Of a stretch of 64,000 bases of DNA, positions 49,282-60,905 are shown piece after piece. Origin of the DNA: Rhyzopertha dominica. Its lineage: Eukaryota > Arthropoda > Insecta > Coleoptera > Bostrichidae. A model generated the notes under the pieces. That model was not told the DNA's origin. It worked only from the letters and a program-made list of their open reading frames with translations, and searched no databases. The position numbers and the translations under genes were made by a program. Every line of letters starts with the position of its first letter. The first letter of the stretch is position 1. The stretch is from NCBI GenBank assembly GCA_025024175.1, contig QCXZ01000064.1:48381325-48445324 (forward strand), written 5' to 3'.

Positions 49282-49400
49282 CAGGGTGTTTCCTAAGTAA
49301 TCTAAAATATTATATGGGGCGCTTTGTCACTCAATTTTAGGACGAAAAGTTCATATAAACATGTGTGGTAAGTCTTGTTGTTAATGAGATACTGGGTGTT
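49282..49400. repeat. Left 119-bp TIR of the DD41D element
   Basis: Near-identical inverted copy of 50745-50863. Inner edge TACTGGGTGTT echoes the outer CAGGGTGTT. Confidence 0.92.
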
Positions 49401-49411
49401 TTATTATTTTA

Positions 49412-50533
49412 TTAGAAGCAACAACATGTGTTAAACATAAAGATAAAATAGTACATTTCAAGCATATGTTCAAAATGTCCACCTGCAGCTAAAATGCAAG
49501 CATCTGCTCGATGTCTAATTGATTGCCGAATACGTTCGAAGATACCAGGATTGTTACGAATAACATTACAGCCTTGTATGATACGATTTTGAAGATCTTG
49601 TACGTTTAATATCGGGGTTGTGTAAATGAGCGATTTCAAATATCCCCACACACAAAAATCCGGAGGATTGTGTCCCGGTGATCTAGGGGGCCACGGGTGT
49701 GGAGATCCTCGTCCGATCCAATGGTCTGGAAAAACGTTATTTAAAAACTCGCGTACAATCACTGAAAAATGTGGAGGAGCTCCGTCATGCATGAACCACA
49801 TGCGCCTTCTAATAATAAGAGGTACATCTTCCATAAGAACTGGAAGTTCATTTTCTAGAAAATTAAGGTATGTCTCACCGGTCAACCGCGCAGGAAGGAA
49901 AAATGGTCCTAGTAAATAATCATCGATGATGCCAAGCCAAACATTGACAGAAAATGTTTGTTGAAATCGTTTTACACTTATGGCATGTGGATTTACATCT
50001 GCCCATATGTGGTTATTATGAAAATTCATAATGCCATGTCTTGAAAAGTTGGCTTCATCCGTATACAGAATATTGGCAGCAAAATTGGGATTGTTTGCGA
50101 TTTTATTTAAAATCTATTGGCAATACTGTATGCGAAGCGGATAGTCAGTAGGTAGCAAATGATGTACACGTTGAACGTGATATGGATACAATAAGTTATC
50201 TTTTAAAATATTCCAAACAGTTCTGTTACCAACATTTAGTTCATGAGCAATTTTTCTGGTACTCGTTTCTGGTTGTTGATCAATCACTTGAAGAATCTGG
50301 TTTTCCAATTGTGGAGTTCTCACAATTCTGGGTCGTCCAATAATATTCTTTGATTTGGCAAAAGTTCCAGTTTCTTGTAAACGAATATGTAGCTTAGTAA
50401 ACGTATCTGAACATGGTAAACGATTATTTGGATAACGCTGGGCATACATACGTCTACCCTCTAAGGCATTACAATTTGCTAATCCATACAAACAGTGCAT
50501 ATTAGCCATTTCAGCATTAGTAAACACAGGCAT
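49412..50533 (-). pseudogene. DUF4817/DDE_3-type transposase with one in-frame stop
   Basis: A single reading frame of 374 codons, broken only by TAG at codon 140 (50114-50116), where related proteins have Trp in a CQWLL-like motif. The N-terminus, MPVFTNAEMANMHCLYG with ALEGRRMYAQRYPNNRLP, matches the DUF4817 DNA-binding domain. A second helix-turn-helix with RKIAHELNVGNRTVWNIL follows (about residues 92-110). Catalytic residues by count are Asp159 (YTDEANF), Asp250 (MHDGAPPHF) and Asp292 (NPPDF), giving 41 residues between the last two: DD41D. The usual SPDLNPLDF reads SPGHNPPDF here, which may impair activity. Cuts and pastes its element at TA in active relatives. Full length is plausible for the family, so this is a nearly functional copy. 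Confidence 0.88.
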
Positions 50534-50744
50534 CGTTGTTAAGTTAACACAAAAAGGTCGTATTTATAAAAATTTCTTGTTCGTTTTTTGCGTTGGTTTT
50601 TAGGTTTGACACAGTATTTGTCAACGTTACTCCAAAGGCCACTTAGAATAAACATGTTTTTTCGTATAACTTTTAAAAGCCAGTAGCGTCACCAGAAAAA
50701 ATTAATTTCAAATACACTCAGACCTGATTTATTACAAACAATTC

Positions 50745-50863
50745 AACACCCTGTACCTCATTAACGACAAGACTTATCACACATGTTTATATGAACTTTT
50801 CGTCTTAAAATTGAGTGACAAAGCGCCCCATATAATATTTTAGATTACTTAGGAAACACCCTG
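50745..50863. repeat. Right 119-bp TIR of the DD41D element
   Basis: Inverted copy of 49282-49400; inner edge on the minus strand reads TACAGGGTGTT. Confidence 0.92.
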
Positions 50864-50924
50864 TATACATAACAGAATTTTACTCAGGAAGTTATCCCTT
50901 GCAGGGTTTTGTAACAATTTGTTA

Positions 50925-52100
50925 GGTTTCTTTGCGTCCATGTTATGGGATCGTAGACAGTAAGTCCAGTATAGTGGTTATATGTCTAAATCATATGTAA
51001 CGCACAGTGGTGTAATCCAAGGGTCGAATCTCGGTCCGGTTCTGTTTATCATATATATATAAATAATATGTTATTGCGTTTCCAATGTCGTGTTTTCGCA
51101 TATGCTGCTGATTTGAAGATAGTAAAGACTATTTCATGTGAAGCAGGATCGTTACAAAACGACCTAGATAATTTAGCTGAAATGTGTGTGGAAAACAACT
51201 GCTTATAAATGAAACAAAATGTAAACTGTTGAGATTCTCAAGAATATCATCTATTGCGAATTATGATTATAAATTAAACGGCACGACAATTGATAGTGTG
51301 ATACAGTTTAATGATCTAGGTGTGGTGATGGATTCTCGTCTATCATTTGCCCCCCATATTAATTACATATCTAACCATGCAGCTAAGATGTTAGGCTTTA
51401 TTATTAGGAACACAAAAAATTTCAAAAATATAGAATCGTTAAAACTGTTATTCTATGCGTATGTTCGTTCTAAGCTTGCTCAATCGTATGGGATCCGTAT
51501 TACAATATTCACATTCTGAGTTTTGAGCGTAGGTTCTGTAAATTTCTTTATAAAATTAATCACGGGATCTATCCTGAAAAACATTATCAAAATGCTGATC
51601 TGTTAAGTGAAATGAATTTAAATTCACTGAAATTTAGATGAGTGTTGGCAAGTAACGTTTTCTTATATAAATTACTGGGTGGATTTACAGATAGCATTGC
51701 TTTGTTAAAAAGGATAGGTTTCCGTATTCCTCGGCAGAACTGTTCAAGTAACATTACATTTAATATTAAAGTTTACCGTACGAACCAGCATTATTTTTCG
51801 CCGCTCAGTAATATGTGCCGTAATCACGACACAATAACCTTTTTTTTGGACATTTTTAGATCGGATATACGATATTTTATAAAGAGTGCAGGAGGCTGTG
51901 ATCACTTTTTTTGAAGAAGAAGAAAGCACTAGTAGTTGTTTTAGCCGTTTGTGTGTAACATTAATTTATTATGTTATACTATACTTACTTTTTCTGTACA
52001 CTTGCTTATCCTTTTTAGACCCTTGGTCTGTTGGGTAAATATATATTATTATTATTATTAATATTATTACTATTATAATTATTATTATTATTATATAATT
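50925..52100 (+). pseudogene. 5'-truncated LINE, 3' half, with (ATT)n tail
   Basis: The plus strand, over several frames, gives SGVIQGSNLGPVLFIIYI, then VFAYAADLKIVKTISCEAGS, then the 111-codon frame 51184-51519 with NETKCKLLRFSR, FNDLGVVMDSRLSFAPHINY and AAKMLGFIIRNTKNFKNIES. A C-terminal piece (51642-51914) contains NVFLYKLLGGFTDS. This is the RT palm, thumb and tail of a non-LTR retrotransposon (Jockey/CR1-like). The catalytic motif that should read (Y/F)ADD reads YAAD, so the second Asp pair is broken. It ends in an ATT-rich simple tail (52039-52099), a normal 3' end for some LINEs. 5' truncation near 50925 fits incomplete reverse transcription. Confidence 0.8.
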
Positions 52101-53059
52101 CAGATTTGTATCGGCTACCTGGGCTTCTTTACACTGCGTGCTTATCAAGACCTAACAACTCTGCTCTGTTAGGTGTTAGGTTCGTTTTGATGTGTTTTGA
52201 AGAAGATTTTAAAGGGTAAGATAGATAATTTATTTCCATTAAGGAAACAATACAGGAAGTGGTGAATCAAAAAGAGGATATAGTGGAATTTATTTTAAAA
52301 AGCAGTTATTCCAAATTTTTATAAACGATAAAGTTTATATTAAGAATTTGCCTCACCCTTTTCCCAGAATACAAATTTAGTACATGGTAGATATTGTCAC
52401 GACCCGCCACTTCTACCAGGGATTTCTGGTTCTTGCTTCTCATCTGTCCCTTTTTTATTTTTATTGATACAAAGAAGCGCGGTAATTTGAAAAATGCAGT
52501 AGGAGACTGCGTTCTAAAAGCTCGTCTGTTTACTTTAATTCTGCCGACGTCAATATCGATTTAATTCTCTCGTGTAAATATTCCTACGGTTAATCAAATG
52601 TTGAACATGACGGAATGCGAGCCAGAAGTGCTGTCGTGAGTTTTTTCACCCAACCCCTCCATTCTTTCATCCCTTGTCAGCGCTGTCGATATTGACACAA
52701 CTCATATATACCATTGCCCTAGCTATAATTCCAGCACCTTCATATGTCGAATATTTCGGAAGGAATTCAAAGCGGCAGACTACGTCGATGCGTAGAATGT
52801 TTGTACATGAATATAGTCCTCGGTCCCCGAAACACGCCCGTCAAAAATCGGCGTCCTTAACATATATGCCTAGATGATGAGCACCGATGAGGTGGAAATT
52901 TACTGAGGGGTTCAGTCGGATGACAGGTACGAAATTCCCGTCTGTGGCAAAAAAGTTGCTTTCAGCATGGATAGCAAATTATTATAGAAAGTATGTATTC
53001 CGCCGCAGTATCTTTGTCGGCTATATTGATCTTATTAGAAAATAATAATNNGAATATTT
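52101..53059. other. No gene recognised
   Basis: Contains a moderately GC-rich part (52390-52880) with a 67-codon frame lacking recognisable domains. Ns at 53050-53051. Confidence 0.5.
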
Positions 53060-54572
53060 CAGTGGCGGCTCGTGACAATATCTACTGGGTCAGCAGTATA
53101 AACTTAGGTGCACTCTATTATTTATTATAATCCTATATTCGAATGACTTGCTGGATTACTCTCTACTAAAAGCAAATTTTTACAAAAACTTTGACGTCAT
53201 ATGAAAATTGAGAAAAACTGCATTTCAAAAATAACTTTTATTTCAATCGTAGAAGGTATCCCATAATCACCGTAAACTGACAAACTGATTAACCACTCAA
53301 TCAATGTGCAACGTATATTGTAAATAGAATGTAGCATTTTGTTAATTGTTAACTTCTAATTGTATTGTTGCTAAATTATACGTATATATAAAAAACAAAG
53401 AAAAATGATTTTTTTTGTTCAGTTGCATTAGGTACAGTCAAAAATGTACCTACTAGATCTTTCTATTAACACTGTGTTTATAGTAATATAATACCGGAAT
53501 ACCCATAATATAGAATGTTATAATCAAAGGTACCATAATCTACTTAACACAGACTTTCCATTTCAAACTTATTTGAACTATATGTAATAAAAGCAGATAT
53601 ACAGCATAGGCCATAACAAATTACAAATTTACATGAGTTGCATTTATAAATTTAATAAAATATATTCAGGCGATACAATCTTTAGTCTTATATGATAAAT
53701 TATAGTAGGTATGGAACTTTTATTTAACTTTTTAGTTACATGAAGAGCTAACTGTTAATAATTATTATTGAGAATCACACACGTAGTGCCTATAGTAGCT
53801 AAGTATAATACGNACGAAGATAAAATATATTCTAAATAAACAACGAATTGGTTATAAGATTATGGAATAAAATAGGAAACTAAAATGTTTTAAAAAATTT
53901 ATTACAAAAATGTAGTAGGATTGCGAAAGGTGTTATAGCGTACGAGATGAATTTGAAATGTAAGATACATCTACTACAATAATTGTAACAAGTAGCGCTG
54001 GCAATTCTGCTTTATACTATATGAATATACGACCATATCTGACGGTTTTACGTCCTTTCTCTGCATTGCTCCCAAGGGAATTTATAAACCGAATCCACAA
54101 ATATAATTATTCAAAATATTGGGATCATGCTTCGTAGGTACTTCTGCATGCCATGTATTGCGTTAGTATGTGATACACGCGTCCATGGGAACTGTGAATC
54201 TAAGCGAGAGGGAACAAGGCGCCCGATGACGCAACTGTTCCCTATTGGCTGGAGCTCGAATGCTGCAACCTGTAGTAGTCGAATAGACCTTGAAGCATGT
54301 TAACGTATTCTAATCGTCAGTAAAAAACTAAATGCTGAAGTCTGTTTTGCCATTTTATGCCGTCTGTCGAACCAGGTAGTGCCGATTCTCAATTTTAACC
54401 TGGCGATTCGATGTGCACGGAGGATTGCGTCTTTGTTCAGTTCATAAGAAAATGATGTTATTGTTTTCCTACTACGTTGTCTGCCTACCTAGCGCTTGGA
54501 TCATACACGCATACACGACACGGCACAGTTACGATGTACGCCGTGTTGCCGAGTAAAGTAATTTTACTTCCA
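53060..54572 (-). mobile_element. hAT copy related to 29597-30800, inverted, one end missing
   Basis: It starts CAGTGGCGGCTCGTGACAA at 53060 and matches the right end of the element at 29597-30800. At 54320-54560 the minus strand matches its left half (GATCCAAGCGCT, TATGAACTGAACAAAGACGC, ACTCGGCAAC). The middle is longer and diverged. The second terminus, expected past 54572, is not recognisable, so no target duplication can be checked and the border is approximate. Confidence 0.75.
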
Positions 54573-57500
54573 CATCCAACGGATGAGAAGTATTGTATCG
54601 CGAAAAAAGTTTTCAAAAGTGTTTATTTGCTCATTCGCAAAAAAAACAAAATTTGAGCAAAAACTATTTCTTGTCTGTGAGTCTGTATCTGGTATTGTTT
54701 GTGGACACGATAACTTCCGAAGGACTTAATATATGAACTTGAAATTTGGCAAAGGTATAAATCTCAACTACCCAAAGCGACCTATAGTTTGTGGGGTAAG
54801 TAGGGTATCAGGAAGGGGGCGAAATTGGGGGGTAACTACCATTTTTTGCAAATTTTTATTTTTCATTTTTTTCGTTTTAATATGTAATTAGTAGTATAAC
54901 TGCGAGTATTATTCGTTCTTATAAATTTTCAGTGCAGTAAACTGTTTAGAAGATATTAGCAAAAAAGCGTCACTTAAAGAAAACGGTTTTTCTCTAATAT
55001 CTCCGAATATATTCAATATATTCAAAAAATGGAAAAGCCATCAGATAGGAAATAAAATTTCTCACAAAAAGTGTCTTAGAAAATTTATCCAAAATTGACA
55101 TTTTCGAAATAATTCCAAAAAACCTATTTTGGACCCTGCTCGTACGATTTTTTTTTAAATTATGGTATTATATAGAAAATCAAATTTCTGATCAGAAAGC
55201 GCTCTCGTAATCTTTTTTGTTAAATTAATAATTTTCGGGTGATTTGGAAAAACCCGATTTTAAAAATGTATATATCTTTGCTAATATCACGAGAACTGTT
55301 TGTCTTAGAAAAATGTGTAGAGAGAAAAAAATGCTCAAAACCTGATTACTAGTCGTATAGTATAAGAAATAAAAACATAAATGTCATTTTGACAATTGGA
55401 TGTATTGATTCAATTTGCAGCGGTTTTTTAAGTTCATGCAATGAAGTCATTGAATTAGCTCTCTTGTTGGCAATTCTGCATTTCCAAGTCTGCAAGAACA
55501 AAATCTTCCTCTAAGTTTGTGCTGAGCATCAATACACCGTATATGATTGATTTTTAACAAGTATAAAATGTTAACTGGCAAATGAATTTAGTTTAACAAT
55601 ATTAGTATGAAAGAGTCTTAACTATGACAAAAAACTAAATAATTTTTAATGTGGAGAAGTTGTCTTAACCTTCTGCCCCTATGTGCTGGCACAAAATATA
55701 AACATTGGCTTTCCTGCAAATTTTCAATAAAATCAACTTAGTCACGTACTGACAAGCCCCGAAAGAAATTAATTCAGCATCAATGAGCTGTACAATAAAA
55801 AAGGTCAATATTCTGATAATGGAGATTGCACGCGATCGTCTGTTATGAAATCTGCTGTGAGTATGTTGAATTAAAAATATATTCATAAAATTGGCAGTCA
55901 AGCTTTGTTTGTGATGTTGTAAAATCTTCGGAATGAATGATAATTCAAATTATCGAATGTTCCAATGATTTGCTAAAAGAAAAAAGTTAAGCGTTTTATT
56001 TTGCGAAATTGAAAATTGAAGGATGCCTATAAAATATTTTTACCAAATCTTTATTATTAATTTATTATATTGATGATTTAATTTTCTACAAATAAACACT
56101 ATAAAAAATTCAATACGGTAATATATACCGACATATTGCTAATAATACACTATTTTTGAGAGTTAGAGTCCTAAAAACTGACTCATGTTAACCACTTGTC
56201 AATAGAACGAAAAAAATTACTGCCTTCCCAAACTATTTAACAAAGTTATCATTTAACTGGAACTCCACACCATTCCTAATTGGTTGCCTAAATCACTGAA
56301 GATGTCGAAACTTTGGCAAGAGGGCCCGTAGTCCGAGGGCCCACCGGAAAGTGTTGTCATAGGAAAAAATGATCAGCAACTCGTATGCATGGATGTTGCC
56401 TGAACAACCCACCGGTCACAGATCAGTATTAATTATCATATTTTAGGCCGAAAGGTGTTTGTCAAATTATCATAGCATCAAAACTCATTCTCGACGATAC
56501 CTACTCATGATGAAGAATCGAGTTTTGCATCTTTGGTTATCATGTAACCTTATGCGTTATAGTCTTAGTGCAAATTTAATATGTGCCGTCATATTCATCA
56601 CCAAAAATCACGCTCAACAACACCCATGAAGAGAATCCCATTACCTATTACCACGATGCATGTACATACATACTGTATGTGTTCACCGTGGCCTTAGTTA
56701 TCAAAATTCGGCACGCACCATTTTGGGTGATCTTTTTTTATATTTTCTTTTTCTGGAAATGCGTTACTTGTATGTCTATTGCTATTTACATATTGTATGG
56801 TGGAAGCTGTTGATTCACTACCCATGTCATCCTCATTTATTCATTTAAGAACTCTTTTTGTTCACTTCTTATGTTTACGAAAAAAAACAATACAATGTAA
56901 TGCTCAACAAAAAAGTTATTGTACAAATGCTGCATGTGAACCGATCAACCTCTGAACTACTAACGAACTAGACTACTCGTTTCCCATAAATGATCTTCTC
57001 TACAACTAATGCATCCATAAACATTTACAAAAGCATCTAGAGGTCCCGGGTGGCTGTGATATATCCGTACGTTCTACGAGGTCACATGTATCTTAAATAC
57101 ATTGTAGAGGAGCTAGTTGAACATTGAACTATAATGAATATGGCAAAGATTAATCAGTCAAGGTAATTTTATTTCATCGGACTCTTTTTTCGCTAGTGTT
57201 TTTCTGCACTTACTGACCATAGCACGTTCTAGTTCGTAAACCCACCTCTAGATTAGGCGCAACGATTTTCCCCAACTACCCTAAAGTGCTGTGTAAAAGG
57301 TGTCCACGTCAAAATAAACAATATTCAGTTAGCTGGCGATGCTGCTTGCCGATTCCGAAAATAACAAAATCCTGATATCATGTACTAATTACATTAGTAT
57401 TCTATTAAGTGCTGCAACCAGAAATTTACAGATTCGAACGCAGTAATTGATAGAGGCCGTTTGCTATTTTGTTTTTGAAAATTACTTTTGCCATGTGTCA

Positions 57501-59989
57501 TCTGTGTTCGTAATTGACAATCGTCATTCTCTTGTCCCTACTAACAACAAATTTTGAAACGAATCCGTTACGATAAAACGTTTGTCCTATTAATCAGCTT
57601 CAAGCTGTTCCCCAAACTCCGTTCCATTCCCAGCGACGCGATGGTACATAAATTCGGGATGCTCCCTGATTACTTTAAATGTTAAAATGGACGTGTTTCG
57701 AAAGGACTATTTTTTTATTTTATACGTTATACAGTAAAGCGTGCCGCCCAAGAGCTAAAGAAGTATATCAAATAAATTTTGCCTCGTTGATTCGAGAATC
57801 TCCGCATATTCCATGGGAAGCTTCATAGGAGCGCGTAATTTGATTAAACGAAAATATTTATCGCACTGCATGAAAGGATCGCACATTTTGATATACATGG
57901 CAGTTATGACTACGAAGAATAATCCAGAGCGCCGGTTAAATCAATATCAATCTGTACAAAGTTGTGAAATAATAAGCTCCAAATTAAATTTCAACTTTAT
58001 CTTAGGCTCTATAAAGAAGCTTACTGAGTTAAGACATAATTAGTTTATAAATTATTAGGTATTGGAGGGTGCCTATTGATTTTGTTGGAAAATAATAACT
58101 CAAATGGTGTGGTGTGGTTCTTTAAGTTATTATAAGCGAAGCTCTTTGCAGAAATGGATTAAAATAGTAGTTCTAATCCTGTAGGGGAATAAGACAATTC
58201 TACTATAGTAAACTTAACAAAAGATAAAAAAATTGCTTCATAGTTGAATTAAACATTGTCGGTTTACACAGCAAATATAATAAAAACCCAATGAGAAGAA
58301 ATTTGAACAGTACCAAAAATTCTTATTATTTTAGTAACATACTAGATCGTATGAATTTCGGAATTCGGAAAGCTTCAGCAACGTAGCTGAAGGGGCCCAA
58401 TACTCCAAAGGCACAATCTAACGGTAAAATCCGACGAGCACAAATTTTTTGAGAATACTGTGTTACACCGTGTTACCCATGATAAAATGAATTAGACGGG
58501 CCGGGTAGACCTTTAAATAATAATTTATAGAACCATAAAATCGTAACGTCTGCTTACTGTTCTGACCGTCCGCGATTCAGTAAGTTTGCAAATATTGTAA
58601 TGTTCCATAAAGCCGGTTCAGCTACAAAGTAAGTACCGTTGAGAAAAATGCGCTTTCAAATAATATTCTGCAGAAATTGTAAGTCGCTCTTGAAAGAACC
58701 CATTGTACTGTGCTATGACCCTTAACACAATTATAAATATTTTTTTATGGTTGGTTATTAGGGGTTGCGCTTCGAGTTGAACTTTCGCATCTGCTTTAGC
58801 AAGCTGAATAGCGATATAAACGTGAATAATAACTGTTAACGATGATTTTAATTTAGTTATGAGATAAAGAAAAACAACTTTAACTCACAAAATTCTAAAT
58901 AAGTAATTACATTTTCTAATAATTTTATAACTACGCCACTGTTTTTTTTCGAATATAATCTATATTGGAGAAGCAAGAATTGTGCCAATATCTGTAATAA
59001 GTAAGTATCTAAGGTACATTGAAATGAAGCCTAGGACTCGTGATTAATTTTACCGTCACCTAAAATTTTCAAAACTTTCTTTTTACTATTTGTTTATAAT
59101 TGATATTTTTGCGTAGATAGGTATTGCAAAAATTTATTTTACTTCATGATGTCTCTTAAACATAAACTCGGTACTACCTCACTCCTTTTGTTTAAATATT
59201 AGATTGTAAGCAAATCTATTGCTTTGATTTTGTAGTAAGGTTTACATTAGCAGTTTTGTATTCTTTTCAACGATATTCTTTAATAAACTAAGAGTGACTT
59301 CTCCATGTAAAGCTTTATCAAATCAGAAAATTTACTGATTCATTTTAGTAACGACCAGGGAATGTACATTTCTTTTGGCATTTTTAATTGGTGGCATTTA
59401 TTCAAGCACAAAGCTTGGTGCCGAGTAGTATTTTTTGCACTGTGTACAGCGCCACACTAGTTGTTGGTAGTAGAATTAATATTATGGTGCTACAATAACT
59501 CCGTTTACATGTTATTATTTTCTTAGCATTTATCCCATAGTTCTTTACATTACGCAGTAATGCTTGCTTGCTATCGTAGTCGTACTACCTATATCAACGG
59601 GAATACAATCTATCCTCGGTTTAAACACCTGCCTTATTAGTGAACCATTTTTTTAACTTGTAAATCAGTATTACCTAAATTGCAGCTACCTATGTAGATA
59701 TTGTAGACATGGTGATAGTAAACCAAATAAACATTAAATGTAAAAATAGCACGCTGTTTAACTTAAAAAAAATAATCTACGCAAGAAACATAATATGAAA
59801 ATAAAATAAAGCCTAACTGAAACTGCTCATCTATGGCATTCATTATCAATCACTTGCCCAACAATGGAAGTGAGCGAATCAAAGTGAATATCACAAGAAT
59901 TAGAAATACGATTAAAATAAGAACACATTGATTGGCGATCGAAGTGAAACATTTGTACGACTATTTCTGCAATAGAAAGACGGTTGTTG
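54573..59989. other. No gene recognised; probable unknown repeat at the left
   Basis: 54573-55400 has the low-complexity, poly-A/T and poly-G style of a dispersed repeat (GTCTGTGAGTCTGTATCTGG, ACACGATAACTTCCGAAGG, GGGGCGAAATTGGGGGG) but I cannot assign or delimit it. 56298-56330, with CTGAAGATGTCGAAACTTTG, is another weak Penelope-end-like motif. The remainder is AT-rich with chance frames (55665-55901 minus, 56583-56848, 57813-58043). Confidence 0.45.
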
Positions 59990-60905
59990 CCGAGAGTTTA
60001 TACGAGGTACAAGAAAGTTAACTTTCTCAAGCAGCGAACTACAATCAATCCTACTCAACAAATTATATAACATTTTGACCACAGCAGTGAAATAAACTCG
60101 AATCCGTTCAACAAGGTTTGATGATCATATCCTCTAGGAGGATAATATCCTTGGGTTAAGTAAAACATAAATTTAAGTAGCTTTCTCTGGACAGATTCAA
60201 GCTGAACNATATGCGTCTTGTATATGGGAAACCAGATCAAAAGAAAAAATAATGTTTGCAAGGTACCCAATCGTCTGAACTCTCTACAGTTTCTAAATAT
60301 AAATCCATAATATTTGTAAGACGAATTGATAGTGTTTAATACGTGACTGCAAAAAGTGAATTTGTGGTCAAAGATAACACCGAGGTCCCTGAAGTCATCC
60401 ATCCTGTTCAAAATCATACCGTTAACATTATATTGATAGTTAACTGTATTGTGTTTTCTGGAGAAAGAGAGAACAAAACATTTGGAAACATTGAGATTTA
60501 AGCTGTTAGTAAGACACCACGTATTTGGATAATTAAGATCATTTTGGAGTAAAAGACAGTCACTTGGAGAAGTTATAGTATATAGTATATAGCAAAGATA
60601 AGGTTCAGACATTTAAGTGAGTCAGGAAGATCATTTATGTACATAAGAAACAGAAGAGGGCCCAGATTTGATCCTTGCGGGACTCCGGAAGTAGGAACGA
60701 AAGGAATATAAATGTAGTTTGCATAACGCACTCTATTTTCTCAAAATGACAAATATGAGTAAAAAGGTCGTACCAAAGAGGAAGAGAAGCCGAACCATTC
60801 TAGCTTATTTAAAAGAACAAAGCAATCAATCTGATCGAAAGCCTTCTGAAAATCAGTGTAGATAACGTCCACCTGACCAAGTTCATCCAATGGTTCAGAA
60901 ACGAG
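59990..60905 (-). pseudogene. Non-LTR retrotransposon RT remnant with altered FADD
   Basis: Minus strand in order: VIYTDFQKAFDQIDCFVLLN (first catalytic Asp block, near 60860-60800), EWFGFSSSLWYDLF, SGVPQGSNLGPLLFLMYIND (about 60690-60630), then LNLIFA followed by an AT-repeat instead of DD, and a 185-codon frame (60612-60055) with LQNDLNYPNTWCLTN, DFRDLGVIFDHKFTFCSHVL and QRKLLKFMFYLTQGYYPP. These are RT palm and thumb of a Jockey/CR1-like LINE. FADD has been overwritten by TATAGTATATAGTATATAGC (on the plus strand). One N near 60208. Frameshifts separate the blocks; the 5' end is missing. Confidence 0.75.

Larger units (their letters stand above)
49282..50863 (-). mobile_element. DD41D mariner-like transposon, nearly intact
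   Basis: A 1,582-bp element with TIRs of 119 bp (49282-49400 and 50745-50863) that differ at only a handful of positions, each starting CAGGGTGTTTCCTAAGTAAT, and TA on both flanks (49280-49281 and 50864-50865). The TIR's inner edge repeats its own outer motif: TACTGGGTGTT on one side and TACAGGGTGTT on the other. One transposase reading frame occupies the middle on the minus strand. High TIR identity and a single disabling stop suggest a recent insertion. It sits just upstream of a decayed LINE. Confidence 0.92.

Noticed and set aside
49626..49919. 97-codon plus-strand frame
   Set aside because: Antisense shadow of the DD41D transposase.
51010..51040. tRNA B-box-like GGGTCGAATCTCGG
   Set aside because: It lies in the QGSNLGP codons of the LINE RT; no tRNA fold around it.
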